A DNA stretch of 64,000 nucleotides, taken from positions 744,001-808,000 of the forward strand of contig NZ_CP059675.1 in assembly GCF_014069575.1 (NCBI RefSeq), written 5' to 3'. This stretch comes from Schaalia sp. JY-X169 (GTDB taxonomy: Bacteria; Actinomycetota; Actinomycetes; Actinomycetales; Actinomycetaceae). Below, in pieces: positions 1-8,400 of the stretch (its first letter is position 1; every line of letters begins with the position of its first letter). Under the pieces are notes generated by a model that had not been told where the DNA came from, made no database searches, and worked only from the letters and a program-made list of their open reading frames with translations. The translations under genes and the position numbers were made by a program.

Positions 1-71
1 ACGAAACCCTCACCATTGATCTGGCGGCCAGCGCCGGTGATGAGCAGACGCTGACCATTTCGAAGCGCTAG
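1..71 (+). CDS. C-terminal end of an unidentified protein (partial)
   Basis: An open frame enters from the left edge and gives the last 22 residues of a protein, ending LTISKR and a TAG stop at 69-71. The stop directly abuts the first possible folC start codon, so the two genes are probably co-transcribed. In many actinobacteria the gene before folC is valS or ileS, and this could be the tail of such a synthetase, but the visible residues are too few to identify it. Confidence 0.5.
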   Translation, partial: ETLTIDLAASAGDEQTLTISKR

Positions 72-107
72 ATGTCCCAAGGCAGTAGAGAGAAGAAGGT
101 GGCCGCA

Positions 108-1757
108 ATGGCTAATGACGAGCAGGACTTCCAGTTACCGCAGGGCATCGATCCGGAGATGGCCCCCTTCTTCGCCGCCGCCCAGGAGGAAGACGAAGCA
201 GACGATGACGACCTACGACTCGACGCCGCCCCCGGTAGCGAGGATGCCGTTGCGGAAGAAGGTGACGCCGACCTCGATGTTCTGCGCGCCATCGTTCGCG
301 ACACCCTCCTGGCCGGTGCAGACCCGGACCTGGTCGACGCTGTTCTGGCGGGGGAACTCGGTGAAGATGAGGATGGTGACGAAGAAGCCGAGGGCGAGGT
401 CGATGAGGTAGCGCTTGCGGCGCTCGCCACCGGTGAGGCACACGCAATCTACCGTTCTTTGCTGACTCGTAACCCCGAGCATGACTTCGACCCGTCGATG
501 GTCCGCATGCAGCAGGTCCTGGATATTTTGGGGGATCCTCAGGACAGTTATCCTTCCATCCATGTCGGTGGAACAAATGGCAAGACATCGACCACCCGCA
601 TGGCTGCGGCGCTTCTGCATGCATTTGGTCTTCGCGTTGGAACATACACTTCCCCGCACCTTGTGGATGTGAGGGAGCGGATTGCCATCAATGGGGAGCC
701 GCTTTCGCCGGCGGAGTTCGTGGCCGCTTGGAAGGATGTGGAGCCCTACATCGGCATGGTTGATGCTGCTTCGGCTGCTCAGGGACAGCCGCAGATTTCG
801 TATTTCGAGGCTCTGACAATAATGGCACTCGCCTGGTTTGGTGACGCACCCGTGGATGCGGCCGTTGTGGAGGTCGGGCTTGGGGGACGTTGGGATGCCA
901 CCAACGTGATTGATGCTGGAGTTGTCATCATCAGCCCCATTTCGCTAGATCACCAGAACTGGCTGGGCAATACCCTCACCGAAATTGCCTTTGAGAAAGC
1001 ACAAATAATCAAGGACAGGTCGATCGTCGTTGTCTGCCATCAGGAAGAGGTAGTCCTCGAGGTCATCGAGCGCCGCGCCCTCGAAACCGATTCGGTACTT
1101 TGGCTAGAAGGTCGTGACTGGGAGGTCCTAAGCCGCACCCCAGGAGTTGGTGGGCAGATTGTGGATGTTCGCACTCCAACAGGTGTTTATGAGCAGCTCT
1201 TTGTGCCACTGCACGGCCTGCATCAGGCGCATAATGCTGCGGCCGCCCTTGTGGCTACGGAGGCGATGATGGGCGGTAAGGTGCTTCCGGCCGAGGTCGT
1301 TGAGGAGGGCTTCTTGACGGCTCGTTCCCCCGGACGCCTCGAGGTGGTACGCACCTCCCCAACGGTCGTCGTGGATGCAGCGCATAACCCCGCCGGGGTG
1401 GCCTCCTTGAGGGATGCTCTTGACGAGTCCTTCCGCTTCAACGTTACGATCGGTCTGTTCTCAGCAATGGCAGACAAGGCCATTGAAGAAATGCTGGTTG
1501 AAATTGAGCCGGACCTCAGCGAAATCGTCCTCGTTCCCATGGGTGGGGACCGGGCTGCAGATCTAGAAGATCTCAAAGTGATTGCCGAGGACGTGTTTGG
1601 CGCAGACCGAGTCCATGTCGCTGAAAACGTAGCCGACGGTATCGATCGGGCCACGGCACTTGCTGACACACCCCAGGATCCGACATTGACGCGCGGCATC
1701 GTGGCATTCGGGTCGATTCAGCTGGTCGGTGAGGTCACAGCCCTGCTGCGCCGCTAA
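108..1757 (+). CDS. folC: Dihydrofolate synthase / folylpolyglutamate synthase with acidic N-terminal extension
   Basis: ATP-dependent Mur-ligase-family enzyme that adds glutamate to dihydropteroate and extends the polyglutamate tail of folates in the cytosol. The P-loop GTNGKTS lies at about residues 155-161, the family segment TYTSPHLVDVRERI follows, and AHNPAG with a C-terminal ligase domain completes it. The ATG at 108 is preferred to the one at 72 because AAGGTGG precedes it at good spacing, whereas the upstream ATG has no ribosome binding site. The normal FolC start (YRSLLTR) is reached only near residue 115. The first ~112 residues are an Asp/Glu-rich extension with a helical-looking stretch (LRAIVRDTLLAGADPDLVDA), unusual for the family; its role is unknown. 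Confidence 0.95.
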   Translation: MANDEQDFQLPQGIDPEMAPFFAAAQEEDEADDDDLRLDAAPGSEDAVAEEGDADLDVLRAIVRDTLLAGADPDLVDAVLAGELGEDEDGDEEAEGEVDEVALAALATGEAHAIYRSLLTRNPEHDFDPSMVRMQQVLDILGDPQDSYPSIHVGGTNGKTSTTRMAAALLHAFGLRVGTYTSPHLVDVRERIAINGEPLSPAEFVAAWKDVEPYIGMVDAASAAQGQPQISYFEALTIMALAWFGDAPVDAAVVEVGLGGRWDATNVIDAGVVIISPISLDHQNWLGNTLTEIAFEKAQIIKDRSIVVVCHQEEVVLEVIERRALETDSVLWLEGRDWEVLSRTPGVGGQIVDVRTPTGVYEQLFVPLHGLHQAHNAAAALVATEAMMGGKVLPAEVVEEGFLTARSPGRLEVVRTSPTVVVDAAHNPAGVASLRDALDESFRFNVTIGLFSAMADKAIEEMLVEIEPDLSEIVLVPMGGDRAADLEDLKVIAEDVFGADRVHVAENVADGIDRATALADTPQDPTLTRGIVAFGSIQLVGEVTALLRR

Positions 1758-1826
1758 CGGGGTGCGGGTGCGCGGCACCCACACCGCCCCTGCGACCCAC
1801 ACCCACATCGGCCTCCGCCCCCGCCT

Positions 1827-1900
1827 CCGCGAAATCGAATAGTATCGACAGCTTCGGGTCCAATAACAGTGTAATGTGTCGATACTATTCGATGTCGCGG
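1827..1900. repeat. 24-bp inverted repeat (one mismatch) with 26-nt loop
   Basis: The left arm 1827-1850 (core ATCGAATAGTATCGACA) is the reverse complement of 1877-1900 apart from one internal mismatch at 1833/1894. The loop is 26 nt. It lies about 70 bp after the folC stop. No T-run follows either arm, so it is not a classical intrinsic terminator. Could be a mobile palindromic element, a large operator or an RNA hairpin. Confidence 0.85.
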
Positions 1901-1984
1901 TTTGAGGTGGGTAGTGACGGCAACGGTGACCGGTCGTAGAGGCGGGAAGGATACCCGCAGCCCCTTCTGCTAAGAGCCGCATTC

Positions 1985-2074
1985 CGGAGCCGGTGCGGCC
2001 ATACGGAGCTCGGTGCGGCCATACGGAGCCTGCTACGCCACACGGAGCCAGTTAGGCTTGCATAACGGTGTAAT
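1985..2074 (+). repeat. Tandem 20-bp repeats plus conserved core (island A)
   Basis: The unit CGGTGCGGCCATACGGAGC occurs at 1991-2009 and 2011-2029, with degenerate flanking copies ending ACGGAGCC. It is followed by the core GGCTTGCATAACGGTGTAAT at 2055-2074. The reverse complement of this core, with 18 of 20 positions identical, occurs at 44650-44669, again beside short GGAGCC-type tandem repeats. This indicates an interspersed intergenic repeat family. Confidence 0.75.
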
Positions 2075-2215
2075 CCCTGGCTGTGCTGGGCCTATCGGGC
2101 TCCCTATGGCTCAAGTAGCTCCCTCACGACACGGGGTAGCGCCGGTACCAACCTCAACGACAAGCAAACAGCAATCCATCGACTCCCAACACTCAGGCAG
2201 GCGGCGGCACTCACG

Positions 2216-2291
2216 AAATGTATACGTGGGGAACCAGAACGCCTCTGGGGTACGTACCCCAGGCACGCATTGGTTCCCCACGTATACATTT
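2216..2291. repeat. 76-bp palindromic element, copy 1
   Basis: The element starts AAATGTATACGTGGGGAACC and ends with the matching reverse complement. At the centre is an inner palindrome CTGGGGTACGTACCCCAG. The arms are near-complementary along the whole element. A second element of exactly the same length, with the same ends and the same central CTGGGGTA...TACCCCAG, lies at 49354-49429. Equal length with diverged but compensated arms suggests a mobile or structured repeat family. Confidence 0.9.
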
Positions 2292-2293
2292 GA

Positions 2294-2370
2294 GGGTGCG
2301 GTGCTGGGTCAGTGGGTGGGGTCGGGTGCGGTGCCGGGTCAGCGGGCGGGGTGCGGGTGCGGTGCACGGT
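2294..2370 (+). repeat. 30-bp tandem repeat, about 2.5 copies
   Basis: GGGTGCGGTGCTGGGTCAGT at 2294 recurs as GGGTGCGGTGCCGGGTCAGC at 2324, and a partial third copy starts near 2355. The period is 30-31 bp. The copies directly follow the 76-bp palindrome. Confidence 0.7.
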
Positions 2371-2498
2371 TGCGCGGCCAGATCTCCGGGCGCGCAACTT
2401 CGTGCGGGGGCGCCATGGGACTTACGGACTGGGCTCCAGGCTGGCAAGATTGAGAGGGATCGGGCTTTAGCCCGCGCCCACAAGAATTGGAGTACTCA

Positions 2499-3494
2499 AT
2501 GAAGAAACTCATCAATGATCCAAAAGCAGTTGTCCGCGAAACCCTTGAGGGTTTTCAGGCAGCTCACGGCGACCAGGTAAAAGTCCATTTTGACCCCGAC
2601 TGGGTTGAGCGCGCTGAGCCAAAAGCAGACGGCAAGGTAGGCGTTATCTCCGGTGGGGGGTCAGGACACGAACCCCTCCATGCAGGCTATGTCGGACTTG
2701 GAATGCTTGATGCCGCTGTTCCCGGAGCCGTATTCACCTCGCCAACTCCCGACCCCATTGTCGAGGCGACGAAGGCTGCCGACCGAGGCGCCGGGGTGGT
2801 CCACATCGTCAAGAACTACACCGGTGACGTCCTCAACTTTGAGACTGCGGCGGAGCTAGCGGGAATGGATGACGTCGAGGTTGAGACAGTTTTGATCGAC
2901 GACGACTGTGCGGTCGAAGATTCCCTGTACACGGCTGGGCGGCGCGGCGTTGCCGGCACGGTAATTGTCGAGAAGATCGTCGGCGCTGCGGCGGAAGCGG
3001 GCCTGCCGCTCGGTGAAGTCGCACAGATTGGCCGCGACGTTAATGCCAACACGCGCTCAATGGGCCTGGCTCTTGGGCCCTGCACGGTTCCCCACGCAGG
3101 TAAGCCTTCCTTCGATCTGGAGGAAAATGAGATCGAGTTGGGTATAGGTATTCACGGTGAGCCCGGATACCGTCGTGGCCCGATGGAACCGGCCGACGAC
3201 CTCACCGAGGAACTCTATGTGAAGGTGCGTGACGACCTCGGCTTGAAGTCAGGTGACAGTGTTATCGCCCTCGTCAACGGTATGGGGGGAACCCCGGAGT
3301 CAGAGCTGTACATTGTCTACCGCAAGTTGGCGCAGTTGCTGGCAGCCGATGGCATCGAGGCAGCCCGCCCGATGGTGGGCAACTACGTAACCAGCCTAGA
3401 GATGCCGGGTGTGTCAATCACACTGACGCGCGTCGATGACGCAATGCTCGGCTACTTTGATGCACCGGTCGACACTCCAGCTTGGAAGAACTAG
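2499..3494 (+). CDS. dhaK: Dihydroxyacetone kinase subunit DhaK
   Basis: Substrate-binding subunit of the PTS-dependent dihydroxyacetone kinase; it binds DHA covalently through a histidine while DhaL-ADP transfers phosphate. The DhaK fold is clear from [17 protein letters not shown] near residue 50, [11 protein letters not shown], and GIGIHGEPG, whose His219 corresponds to the substrate-binding histidine. Length 331 aa is typical for single-domain DhaK. The ATG at 2499 is chosen because TTGGAG lies 6 nt upstream; an in-frame TTG at 2487 is less likely. It is the first gene of dhaK-dhaL-dhaM, an operon placed here between folC and ndk, genes that are usually much closer in actinobacteria. Confidence 0.96.
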   Translation: MKKLINDPKAVVRETLEGFQAAHGDQVKVHFDPDWVERAEPKADGKVGVISGGGSGHEPLHAGYVGLGMLDAAVPGAVFTSPTPDPIVEATKAADRGAGVVHIVKNYTGDVLNFETAAELAGMDDVEVETVLIDDDCAVEDSLYTAGRRGVAGTVIVEKIVGAAAEAGLPLGEVAQIGRDVNANTRSMGLALGPCTVPHAGKPSFDLEENEIELGIGIHGEPGYRRGPMEPADDLTEELYVKVRDDLGLKSGDSVIALVNGMGGTPESELYIVYRKLAQLLAADGIEAARPMVGNYVTSLEMPGVSITLTRVDDAMLGYFDAPVDTPAWKN

Positions 3495-3509
3495 CAAGAT
3501 CCTCATGAT

Positions 3510-3551
3510 GTGGGTGCGCCCGGCTCGCAACTGTGGGCTGGGCGCACCTAC
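3510..3551 (+). promoter_or_regulatory. Hairpin between dhaK and dhaL
   Basis: GTGGGTGCGCCCGGC is followed after a short loop by GCTGGGCGCACCTAC, forming an imperfect stem of about 15 bp inside the 118-bp dhaK-dhaL gap. There is no T-run. It could stabilise the dhaK message or modulate read-through into dhaL; both are inference. Confidence 0.5.
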
Positions 3552-3612
3552 GTCGCCTTGAAACAGTGCAGAATGTATCCGTGGCATTTTCTTGAGAGAA
3601 GTGGAGTCCGTC

Positions 3613-4263
3613 ATGGGAAAGAACGTAACGTGGGCGCGTCGCTGGGTGGAGCTTTCTGCCGAGAGGATCGGGGAAAATCGCGAGTTGCTGATCGACCTCG
3701 ACCGTCAGATCGGTGACGGCGACCATGGGGAGAACATGGACCGTGGTTTCTCCGCCGTCGTTAGCGGGCCCGGTCTTAGTGAGGCCCAAAGCGGCGCAGA
3801 TGTGTTGAAGTACGTGGCGAAGACTCTTCTTTCGACCGTGGGTGGCGCAGCGGGACCACTGTATGGAACCGCCTACCTACGCGGCGCAGGAGCAATGCCG
3901 GAAGGTGACCTCACAAGTCAGGACGTGGCCAATGTGCTCGAAGCCGCAGTGAAGGGGGTGCAAGCACGTGGCAAAGCGGTGGCGGGAGAGAAGACCATGG
4001 TTGACGCGTGGCTTCCCGCGGTGCAGGCCGCCCACGATGTGGCTGACGAGGGCGGCGATGTTGTCGCCACGTTCGCTGCAGCCGCATCTGCTGGCCATGC
4101 CGGTTCCGAAGCGACGATTCCGATGAAGGCGACCAAAGGTCGCGCCTCCTACCTCGGTGAGCGCAGCATCGGCCACCTTGATCCAGGGTCGGCTTCTTCC
4201 GCACTGCTTCTTCAGGCTGCTGCCGACGCTGCATCCGAAGTGTTTGCTGAGAGTTCGGAGTAG
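3613..4263 (+). CDS. dhaL: Dihydroxyacetone kinase subunit DhaL
   Basis: ADP-binding subunit of the PTS-dependent dihydroxyacetone kinase; its tightly bound ADP is rephosphorylated by DhaM and the phosphate passes to DHA held by DhaK. The family motif IGDGDHGENMDRGF near residue 30 carries the metal-chelating aspartates. GGAAGPLYGTAYLRGAG and KGRASYLGERSIGHLDPGS are further DhaL hallmarks. At 217 aa it has the normal size. The ATG at 3613 has GTGGAG six bases upstream. The gap to dhaM is two bases, so these two are almost certainly translationally coupled. Confidence 0.96.
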   Translation: MGKNVTWARRWVELSAERIGENRELLIDLDRQIGDGDHGENMDRGFSAVVSGPGLSEAQSGADVLKYVAKTLLSTVGGAAGPLYGTAYLRGAGAMPEGDLTSQDVANVLEAAVKGVQARGKAVAGEKTMVDAWLPAVQAAHDVADEGGDVVATFAAAASAGHAGSEATIPMKATKGRASYLGERSIGHLDPGSASSALLLQAAADAASEVFAESSE

Positions 4264-4265
4264 GG

Positions 4266-4961
4266 ATGGGGAAAGTCGCCCTCGTACTGGTTTCTCATTC
4301 CCACGCACTTGGGGTGGGCCTGGTTGAACTGGCCAAGGCAATGGCCGCGGACGTCCATATTCGTGCCGCGGCCGGCACAGACGACGGAAGGCTTGGCACG
4401 TCCTTTGACCTAGTCGAAACCGCGGTGCAAGAGGCGCTGGTGGTGTCTGACGGTGCCGGCGTTGTCTTGCTCACCGACCTGGGTTCCGCCACTCTCACCG
4501 TTGATACAGTGCTGGAATTTGCGGACGATCCAGACGCATTACGTTTTGTGCCCGGGCCTCTCGTTGAGGGCGCGGTCGCGGCGGCAGTTACCGCGCAACA
4601 GGGTGGGGACTTAGACGCGGTTGAGGCTTCCGTGAAGGAAGCCGCGTTGCAGTGGTGTGAAAAGGACTCGGTCGATCAGGGTGGTGCCGTGCCAGGCACC
4701 GAGTCTGCGGAAGCAGTCATAGCGGACGCTGCGGGATTACACGCCAGGCCAGCTGCCATGCTTGCGCAACTGGTGACAGGCTTTGATGCTCAGGTGTATG
4801 TGAACGGGACTCCCGCCGACTCCATGATAGAAATCATGGGACTGGGGGCGCGTCAAGGCGATAAAGTTACAATCACCGCCAAGGGCGCTCAGGCTGCAGA
4901 AGCAATGCAAGCCGTGGCTGACGCGATTACTATCGGCTTTGACACTGACGGAACGAACTAA
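4266..4961 (+). CDS. dhaM: PTS phosphoryl donor DhaM: EIIA domain fused to HPr
   Basis: Phosphoryl carrier that regenerates DhaL-ATP from PTS phosphate. Residues 1-125 form the mannose-type EIIA domain with the probable phospho-histidine in LVSHSHALG (His11). Residues 147-231 are an HPr domain with AGLHARPAA (His159) and MIEIMGLGA. The EI-like domain found in the E. coli DhaM is absent, so general enzyme I encoded elsewhere must feed this protein. Together with dhaK and dhaL it makes a complete DHA phosphorylation module giving dihydroxyacetone phosphate for glycolysis. Confidence 0.94.
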   Translation: MGKVALVLVSHSHALGVGLVELAKAMAADVHIRAAAGTDDGRLGTSFDLVETAVQEALVVSDGAGVVLLTDLGSATLTVDTVLEFADDPDALRFVPGPLVEGAVAAAVTAQQGGDLDAVEASVKEAALQWCEKDSVDQGGAVPGTESAEAVIADAAGLHARPAAMLAQLVTGFDAQVYVNGTPADSMIEIMGLGARQGDKVTITAKGAQAAEAMQAVADAITIGFDTDGTN

Positions 4962-4977
4962 CAAGCGAGGAAACTTC

Positions 4978-5454
4978 ATGCCAACACCCGATCTACTGGA
5001 CCCAAGCAAGGAGCACTCCCTCGTCCTCATTAAGCCCGACGGAGTTCGTCGTGGGCTGACTGGGGAGATCCTCCACCGCATCGAACAGAAGGGTTTCGTA
5101 CTCAAGGGACTGAAGATCAAGAAGGCTTCAGCAAGAATCCTTGAAGAGCACTACGAAGAACACGTGGACAGGCACTACTTCCCAGCGTTGCGCGACTACA
5201 TGATGGAAGGCCCACTGGTTGCAGTGGTCGTTGAGGGCGATCGTGTCATCGAAGCCCTGAGGATCATGGCCGGTGCAACGAACCCCACACTCGCAAATCC
5301 CGGCACCATTCGCGGTGACCTGGGCCGCGACTGGGGTCGGGACGCAGTAGAAAACGTGGTTCACAGTTCAGACTCGCCAACGTCTGCGATCAGGGAGATT
5401 GCGTTGTGGTTCCCAGAACTGTCGTATGACGAATCAGGGGAGTCCACCCTGTAG
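4978..5454 (+). CDS. ndk: Nucleoside diphosphate kinase
   Basis: Transfers the gamma phosphate of ATP to nucleoside diphosphates through a phospho-histidine. VLIKPDGVRRGL, the conserved ATNP and GTIRGD segments and the active-site NVVHSSDS (His129) identify it. It is 158 aa, slightly longer than the usual ~136-140 because of about 12 extra N-terminal residues and a short acidic tail. The ATG at 4978 follows GAGGAA at good spacing. It follows dhaM by 16 bp and may be partly co-transcribed with the dha genes. Confidence 0.97.
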   Translation: MPTPDLLDPSKEHSLVLIKPDGVRRGLTGEILHRIEQKGFVLKGLKIKKASARILEEHYEEHVDRHYFPALRDYMMEGPLVAVVVEGDRVIEALRIMAGATNPTLANPGTIRGDLGRDWGRDAVENVVHSSDSPTSAIREIALWFPELSYDESGESTL

Positions 5455-5489
5455 TACGCCCACCAGAAGAAAGTCCACGGTAGGCAAAC

Positions 5490-8400
5490 GTGTATCTCAA
5501 AGAGTTAACCGCCGCCGGATTCAAGTCTTTTGCTTCGACCACCCGGTTTCGCTTTGAACCGGGCATCACCGCCATTGTTGGGCCCAACGGGTCCGGCAAA
5601 TCCAATGTCGTAGACGCATTATCCTGGGTGATGGGGGAGCAGGGGGCTAAATCTCTGCGTGGCTCCAACATGTCCGACGTGATTTTCGCCGGGGGAACAA
5701 CCCGTGGCGCCCTCGGGCGTGCTCACGTTGAGCTCACCATAGACAACTCCGATGGAAAGCTCCCGATCGCCTACTCGGAAGTCACGATCTCGCGAACGAT
5801 GTTTCGCTCAGGCGGCTCCGAATACGCAATTAACCGCTCTCCCGTGCGTCTCCTTGATGTTCAGGAGCTCCTTTCCGATTCTGGGTTGGGGCGGCAAATG
5901 CACGTCATTGTGGGCCAGGGGCAACTGGACACAGTGCTGTCTGCATCGCCGGTCGACAGGCGGCTCTTTATAGACGAGGCCGCGGGCGTTGCCAAGCACC
6001 GGCGCCGTAAGGAACGTGCGCTACGCAAGTTGGAGTCGATGGATGCCAACCTGGTTCGCGTCCTCGACCTCACAGAAGAGATGCGGGCACGACTGCGTCC
6101 ACTGGCACGTCAGGCAAAAGCAGCGCGGGAAGCGGCAGGGGTGCGCTATCGTCTGGGCTACGCAACCGCCCGGATCCTCGGGGATGACCTGGTCGTGTCC
6201 CGCGCCAAGCTGGACCGCGACCTCGAACGACTTGAGAGACTACGTGACTCAGCACGGCGCGAGACCGACGCCCTCGAAGAGCTGAAGGAACGTCAGAAGG
6301 CTGTCGTGGGACAGCAATCCCGCTTCCGGGAGCGCGCCGAGCAGGTTGGTGAGCTGTACAGGGATTTCACTGAGGCAAGAGAGCGATTCGTTGCGGTTGA
6401 AGAGATAGCTCAAGAACGGGCCTCCTCCGCCGCACGCACACCGACGGCCGTGTCGCAGAGTTCCGTGGATCTTGCGGACGAAAGAGCCAAGGAGGCCGCC
6501 GCGGAGGCGCAACTTCTTCGTAGTGCCACTGAGGCGAGCGACGTTGCTTACCGGGATGCCAGCGTCGGGCGTGAGTTGGGTGAATCGAAGGTGCGCGATG
6601 CTGAAAAGGTCCTACGGCAGGTGACCGCTGATCTACGAGCTGCCCAAGAGAGCTTTGCGCGCCTCAAGCGAGATGCGGAGACCGCTGCCCTTGCCGTGGA
6701 GGCCTCGGCGGGACAGGTGCGGGGCGCACGCGAGCGGTTGACCGCGGCAAACGGACGTTGTGACGGTGCTCGCAAGGCAGTTGCTGATTTTGTGAGTACC
6801 TCACCCCACCACGATTCGGGTCTCCTTACCGGCATTGCGGGAGACACCGTCGGTTCGGAGGCCGCCGCATACGAGGACGCGGCGCGTGAGGAACAGGAAG
6901 CACGGGATCGGCTCGCAGTATCCGAGAGGTTGGAGCGGGACTGCCGCGAGGATGTTTCTAGACTGCGTTCAAGGCGGGAGACTCTAGCTGCTTCGCTTGA
7001 AGGGGGCCGTGAGGCAACCCCGTCAAGATCTGAGGAAGTGAGGCACTTCCGGGATCGGATTGGGGTCAGCCCGAGGCTTGAGGACGTTCTCGTCATTGAG
7101 CGCGGTTGGGAAGAGGCGATAACCGCGCTTCTGGGAACCATGCTCTCCGCGCGCGTTGTCGTCGGTGAAGGTGAGAGCCGCAACCTACTCGGTCAGATGC
7201 CCGACATGTTGAGCGCCCCCGACTTAGGTGCGGCGGGTCTTGTCTTCACAGATACTCCCGCGGGTCGAGGGGGCGGCGTTGAAGGGCCTGTGGCGGCCCT
7301 CCAGCCGGAACCCGAGCTATTAGCACTGGCACAGGAGTGCGGGGTCAGCCCGGCACATGATGTCGTGAAGTCGGCATCTGCACCCGGGGCTTCACCGGGT
7401 TCCTACCTCGAGCGGTTACTCGCGGACACCTGGGTCTGCGACGAGGTGGGCGGCGCCCTTGCTTTCCTGGACCGTCTGGAAGCCGAGATGGTGCCGGGTT
7501 CGGACCCGCAGTCCACGCCCACAATTGCAACGCGTCACGGTGCGGTCCTTGGCCATGATTACGTGCGTTTGCGGGGTCAGCAGGAAACGTCACGTTTGTC
7601 CCTGCGTGCCGACTTGGAGGAAACGTCGGCCCAGGAGGCTCGCGCTAATGACGCCCTCGAGGACGCGACTCGCAGTGTTGAGACTGCGCGTTCCACTCTT
7701 ACGGATGCGGTGAAGCGAAAGAACGAGGCTCTGACCCGGCTTCGCGCGGCAGATGCTGAGAGGGCGAAACATGCTCAGGAGGCCGCCCGCCTGAACGCCC
7801 TCGCCCACGCTAGTGAAGTTGACGTTGACCGAATAGCGAAGCAGGTGGAGGACGCGCAGAAGCGCCTGGAGCACAGCCGAATGCTCGCGGCGGAAGCGGA
7901 GGCAAAGGTACCTGCCGCGGACCCGTCTGAGGATTCGCGGGCTTTGGCAGACGCTTCGTCAGCGGTCGAGGCAGCACGCCAGGCTCTACAGGAGGCTTGG
8001 GCGGCAGAGAACCAGGCCCGGTTGGACGCCCATGTCGCTAGGGAAAGATCCACGGCTGCTGACCGCCAAGCACGAGCTTTCGCCGCGCAGGCGCAGAGCC
8101 TACGTGAGGATCGTGCGCGCCAGGTCGCTCGCGAGGCCGCAGCCAAGCACGCCGTTGGTGGTTTTCAGTCGGTGATGACTAAGGCACGTGAAGGTGCTGC
8201 CCGGGCCGAGGGCGCTGCTGGGCAGGCCCTGAGTTTGCGTACACAAGCCCGGGAGCGCTTCGAGGAGCTGTCGTCCGAGGCCGAGCAGTTGCTGATGCAG
8301 ATTGGTGCCATCGAGAAGGAACGTGCAAGCGGCAACGACGAATTGCTTCAGACCGAAGTGGCAGTTGCTCAGGAACGCTCCCAGGTCACCGCGCTGGAAG

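Larger units (their letters stand above)
1758..2498. other. 740-bp repeat-rich intergenic region between folC and dhaK
   Basis: No credible gene is seen here. The region holds a 24-bp inverted repeat (1827-1900), 20-bp tandem repeats with a conserved core (1985-2074), a 76-bp palindrome (2216-2291) and 30-bp tandem repeats (2294-2370), each listed separately. A small perfect hairpin, CGGGCT-TT-AGCCCG (2461-2474), sits just ahead of the dhaK ribosome binding site. Open frames crossing the region are repeat-derived and lack family features. Confidence 0.7.

Noticed and set aside
1985-2074. Tandem repeats considered as a CRISPR array
   Set aside because: The units are adjacent with almost no spacers, only two to three copies exist, and there are no cas genes in the window.
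2013-2453. Open frames of 90-146 codons in the folC-dhaK gap
   Set aside because: They run through the tandem repeats and the 76-bp palindrome, have no family motifs and show repetitive composition.
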